From Platycnemis pennipes (taxonomy: Eukaryota; Arthropoda; Insecta; Odonata; Platycnemididae): 64,000 bases of DNA. The notes beneath the pieces are model-generated. The model was not told the origin of the DNA. It did no database searches and saw nothing but the letters and a program-made list of their open reading frames with translations. The stretch's first letter is position 1. Each line of letters begins with the position of its first letter. Below are positions 59,681 through 64,000 of this stretch, one piece after another. The stretch lies in the NCBI GenBank assembly GCA_933228895.1, contig OW121852.1, positions 109,513,544-109,577,543 of the forward strand, written 5' to 3'. The position numbers and the translations under genes were made by a program.

Positions 59681-61619
59681 AAAGAAGCTCTTTGTTCAAA
59701 TGAATCGTCACTTCCTGGCAAGAATTTAGCAAGTAATTTTTTACACGCGCAATCCATTACCATATCGCTAGAGAGGATTGATGTTTGCACACGCATTTTT
59801 CATTCTCTATTCCATATAACTAGTTCAATTGAAATCGTGCTCACTACTGGTGGCCAGTAATACCGTGCGTCGAATCCTATTCGGTGGTATGGATATAGAA
59901 AATATTATATAAAGTGGTAGAGGATCCCTATATTAACTCAATGCCTGAATCTCTTCATGGAATTCGTGGGCCTTAAATACAGTTAGAGATGGCTGTTTCC
60001 ATCTGCAATGGATTGCTATCCCATCCGCCAAAGATTGAAAAGCGAGGTTTCTGTGAACGGTTTGCACGCGTCTTTCTTCATTAAGTCTTTATAAGGAGAG
60101 AGAGAGAGAGGGGAATGTGGGGTGTGATCTGGCTCCTAATCTCTCGGGATGCAACTGGATGCGTGACGCTCGAAATCAAACGAAGTCAGCATCTCGGTCG
60201 CCCAAACTGATTCCGACACCGAGAGGCGCTCTGACAGCATAATCCAACCGTTCTCACCAATAGGTGGCTTGTGCTCTCAGATGAAGCTCAAGAGCATTCT
60301 GGGAAATCTCCTCTGTCAGTCACCGCGTCACTTCGATGAGGGACCCGGCAGACGTTGCATTAATATGAACCAAATCGCGGTACGCAAATCATTCATTAGG
60401 GGGACTTGCGCAAATAGCGCGAGGCTTGGAAGGCAAGGAAACAAGATGGCACTTGCTTTATGAAGGGAGAGGGGCATTTCGCTCGGTCATTACGGTGACG
60501 CTGCGCTTTGCTGGCAGCTTATAGATCCAATCTCCAAAAGCCTACTTCTCGCATGACACATTCCTCCATCTCCCTCGCTTCATTTCCAGTTTCAGGTTTA
60601 AATAGTCCTCTCGTAACTCTCAGATCTTGACTCTTGCCTGCCTCTGTGCTTAATACGTGGTTTTATTAAGTATGGGTCGACGGGAAACTGCTCAAAATAA
60701 AAAAAAGTTCTATCAATCGCTTCTGTTCATACATTTTTAAAAGCTTTCCTCTTCCCCGGCGTCAGTAGTAAATGTCAGTCTGTGATACTGGAGGGGGAGA
60801 TTTAATTTTGGTTCGAGGAAGTGCTTAACGATGCAATGATTCGAAGTTTGCGACTAAATTGCCACCATTGGTGGAATTAATGGGTCGAGAATTGCAGAAA
60901 AAGGATTTTTGTCTCAATTGTAAAATAATTTATAATCAACGTAAACGAATTAATGTCTAAATCTGAGAACTTATTTCCAGGAATGGTAATTCCTGCATGC
61001 ATTATTATAACGATTAGGCTTATCTATTGGAGTAAACTATTACTATTCGAAGTAGGCATTCAATGACTCATCTAATTTAACATTGATATACCGAATCATT
61101 CGTTGTGACAGTTGCGTAATGGCTGTAATTCATCATAATTATATTGTTAATTAGAACGCGTGCATAGAAATCTCATCAGCATATATAAATATGCAATTAA
61201 TAATACTCTAAAAGCATAATCTTATTAAAGCAATCTTAAAATTAAACGTTTTATTAAAGCAAGGAAAGGATTTTGGCAAAGTTTTACCTCAAACGTCATT
61301 TTTGAAATTCAGTCACGGTTAAATTAAATCTATGAAAACCCTACTTTACTTCCAAACTCCATTTAAACCCTTTTCTAATGGCCATATCAGCTTCAGAATC
61401 TCACCGCAACATTAAAAGAGCAACGGTTAAGTGAAGCCTGCCAATTTTTCCCTAATCCAAAAAGAATCTATCATTTTGAGTCCCAAATCAACACTAAGTT
61501 GCACAAGAACTTACCACTGTAAGAGAAAAATCGTTTCTGGAAAGGAGCAAACAAACCCAATTTGTATTGGTTCCAGGTGACGTGAACGAGATACCGCTGC
61601 CTCATTTTTAACTCATTTA
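59681..61619. other. no supported gene; CG-richer patch at 60050-60500
   Basis: The patch contains a GA repeat, a STAT-like TTCTGGGAA near 60296-60304 and AAGATGGCA near 60443, similar to Pho/YY1 sites. A 64-codon frame (60269-60463) is unrecognised. The flanks are AT-rich. Confidence 0.35.
60094..60110. repeat. (GA)n microsatellite
   Basis: About eight GA units at the start of the CG-richer patch. Confidence 0.85.
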
Positions 61620-62460
61620 GCTCAAACTTCCGTGTTTATGATTCAAATGACACCCTCTCTCCACCTTCCCCATTGAAAACCCCCTCACTCACTCACCCGC
61701 ACACACACTCCAAGAAGTGAAGGAAAGGTATAAGAAAAAAAGAGGTAGAAAGAGAGTGGCAAGAAACTCGAAACGCTATTACCGGAAACCGGCAACTTTC
61801 AACACCGTCTTGCCTCATGGCTCCCTGCCTCTTAAGAGGGCCTTCCCTTATGTGGTAGCAGCACCCTAGTCAAGTCCCGGATCCGAAAATGGAACGAGAC
61901 AGGACTACTAATATAGTCCACCCTCTCCACCCCCGCTGCCCCGGAAAACTCTCTCTTCTCATCTCATGAGAACTCTCCTCCCACTCAAATCTTCCCTACT
62001 CCCCTTACTTCCCCCGGACCATCTGAACTAAGCCCTATTACCCTCTTCTCCCACACTCTCCTCACTCCATCCAACCGATTCCAGGGATATGGGGTAGGGA
62101 AAGGAATTGAAGGAGAGGCATAAAAAACAAATTCGGTAAAGCTTCCCTACGGAAGGGTTTTTTTTTACTATCCCCTTTCCTTCCCGGCTCTCCCTTCCAC
62201 TACTCTTGCCTAATCGATCCCTTCTCCAAGAAGAACGCTCCCTCTTTCCATCCTCAATACCACCCTCCGGAGTCTGCCCCTGCACCCTTTCGCCCTCTTT
62301 GCACCCGCCCCTCCCCAATCCTCAAGTCATCCTCCCATTATTCTCTACCCCCTGACCTCCTCTGCATTCCCAAGTCCACCCTCCTTCGTTCCTCATCCCC
62401 CCCAAGGCACCCCCTTTACCTATCCGTTCCTCCCTCCCTCGTTGACGGCAATAACTCATA
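61620..62460. other. strongly pyrimidine-biased block
   Basis: For most of about 840 bp the plus strand is dominated by C and T, with long CCCTCC-type text and only short purine islands (for example 62080-62140). No tandem unit repeats. The 96-codon minus-strand frame 62028-62318 is Gly/Arg/Glu low-complexity and reflects the bias. The block may be promoter-proximal or a decayed simple repeat. Confidence 0.6.
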
Positions 62461-62902
62461 ATCGCCCCCAGGAATGCTTAAAAACTTTTTATATTTAACG
62501 GGATAAAAAGTAATAATAAAAGCCGTTTCTGTTCTTCAGGCTTAAAGTTGGTGCTACCAGGATCTGAGTCCTCTCTTTAGAGTGGAAACTTCGCGCGCTT
62601 GTCTGTGAATAAATCTTTGGCTCCCACTTGGGCACTAAGAAATATGCTTCATTTCTCCTAAAACTGTGTTGAAAATTATAATTTCGATATATCTTTTATC
62701 CAGACCCACCTTCAAATTAACGTTGCAGTTAGTGTGCTACTATTTCATTCCTTAAATCACAAATTAAATTTTTGTTCTACATTTGATAAAACGTAACAAA
62801 TAGTTTTTACAAGAATGTTTAAAGCTTATTGGGAAGTTAAATGAGTGCATTTAAAGAAAACGTATACTTTTTCGTCCCTCACTGAATTACTGAGGTGGTA
62901 AA
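62461..62902. other. AT-rich stretch, nothing supported
   Basis: No recognisable feature. Confidence 0.5.
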
Positions 62903-63177
62903 TTAAGAATAATAATTTAGAATTAGTTTTTTGCGCATCAATAATGGCCAAATTTGGAAATATAGTGATAAATTATTATGCACGATCCCAAGTTATGTCT
63001 GTTGAAGTGCACCTCACAATTCAGTTACTTACACAATTACAGTTACAGTATTAAGAATAATAATTTAGGATTAGTTTTTTGCTAATCAATAAGGGCCAAA
63101 TTTGGAAATATAGTAATAAATTATTATGCACGATCACAAGTTATGTCTGTTGAAGTGCACCTCACAATTCAGTTACT
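62903..63177. repeat. tandem dimer, period 148 bp
   Basis: Units 62903-63028 and 63051-63177 are nearly identical (AAGAATAATAATTTAG, GGAAATATAGT, AGTTATGTCTGTTGAAGTGC) and are separated by about 22 bp. High identity suggests a recent duplication. Confidence 0.95.
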
Positions 63178-64000
63178 ACTTCAAATACCCTACTAAAAAA
63201 GATCATTATATCCAACTTTATAAAGTATACTGAGCGGACTTTTTTTATCTACTTCCGTTGAGGCTTCCGATTGAAAGACAATGCCTCTAAAATAATCCTC
63301 TCATTATTATGTGCAGAAATAAAGCAATACGATGCTATTTTGAAGCAACCTTTTGGGGAATTGCTAAAAGGGGTTCAGAAGTGGTTGCGAGATAATGATG
63401 CCCACGTCTCACAACCAAATGAGCTCGCCTCCCGCAGGCCGCTCACATGGATTTTCCCCCTTTAGATTCGATTCATCTCTCCTTTTGGATGGGAAAGCTG
63501 ACCTTTTCGCTCCATACTATGCAGCCCGCACAACGGATTTTTTTTAGCTTCCTTCAGGATATAATTCGCTCTCGGCGATGTATAAAAATCTGCCGCTGGC
63601 GTATTTGCGGTGTAACTTTCCAATTATTCCCATAAATAAATACCCGCTTTGCTTTCCCTACTCCTTTTGGTTCGGATGGATGAATAAATTTTTTTTCCGT
63701 GATACTGTAATCCCTTTTCGAGGAGCGTGGCTTCCGTCCTCCTCAGAATCCCCTGTCGGTAGCTTTGACTTTCTTTCGTTCAGCCCATTAAAAGACGACG
63801 GTTTGGGTGAAGAACGAACAAGAAAATAGCCTCGGTTTCTCCTAACAACGGGGGCATTTATCTATTAACCTCCCCATCCCTCTGCCCTCAAACCGCGGGC
63901 GAAACCCAACCTCCATCCCGACACATCCCCTCCTACCAACCCCCGATCCCAGACCCCCGCGTTTTCCGGCAGGGGAGGTTCACATAAAAGCCCTGGCTTT
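63178..64000. other. no supported gene; C-rich end at 63840-64000
   Basis: Frames of 62-83 codons at 63271-63829 overlap and are unrecognised. The last 160 bp become C- and CG-rich, like the candidate regulatory blocks, and may belong to a feature outside the window. Confidence 0.35.

Noticed and set aside
1..64000. CRISPR arrays, prokaryotic operons, rRNA genes
   Set aside because: No regularly spaced short repeats, no Shine-Dalgarno-led gene chains and no rRNA text; the window is eukaryotic non-coding DNA.

Overview
The window looks like nuclear DNA of an arthropod, most likely an insect; I cannot place it more closely. It is AT-rich, has almost no long open frames, and has no operons, CRISPR array or rRNA. 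What can be recognised is mostly eukaryotic retroelement debris: 5'-truncated RTE-like non-LTR retrotransposons, tRNA-derived SINEs with Pol III A and B boxes, and a Penelope-like fragment. It reads as intergenic or intronic sequence broken by a few CG- and pyrimidine-rich blocks.

Layout. 0-5 kb: a 16-bp inverted-repeat pair, one SINE-1 copy and an old RTE 3' end. 5.8-7.3 kb: antisense RTE copy A. 12.6-13.1 kb: minus-strand Penelope-like fragment with what appears to be a minimal type I hammerhead ribozyme. 14.8-15.7 kb: antisense RTE copy B, which keeps a readable reverse-transcriptase palm. 18.1-18.4 kb: a SINE-2 copy followed by a stem-loop. 19.3-20.2 kb: a CT/CG-rich block. 21.0, 31.5 and 62.9 kb: three tandem dimers with 146-149 bp periods. 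22.8 kb: a near-perfect hairpin made from SINE-3. 23.8-24.8 kb: a CG-rich promoter-like block with the only plausible host coding exon (24197-24320), ending at a consensus splice donor; DNA to its right could be intron. 32.8-34.0 kb: SINE cluster (an opposed SINE-3 pair, then SINE-1 on the minus strand). 38.2-41.8 kb: a long, very similar inverted repeat about 2.1 kb apart. 49.2-50.3 kb: another CG-rich block with overlapping open frames. 51.4 kb: a 54-bp minisatellite. 54.2-55.1 kb: CG-rich block with a poly-C run. 56.5 kb: a SINE-1 copy. 59.0-59.7 kb: sense RTE copy C with an internal tandem duplication. 61.6-62.5 kb: pyrimidine-biased block.

Two observations stand out. One is the hammerhead ribozyme candidate at 12856-12925, whose catalytic core and all three stems can be read by eye. 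The other is a recurring class of nearly perfect palindromes with 3-6 nt loops (6671, 15663, 22781, 41683, 50591 and weaker ones). Several sit exactly at breakpoints of recognisable repeats, as expected from template-switch (snap-back) copying. No complete protein-coding gene can be supported, and none of the retroelement copies is intact.
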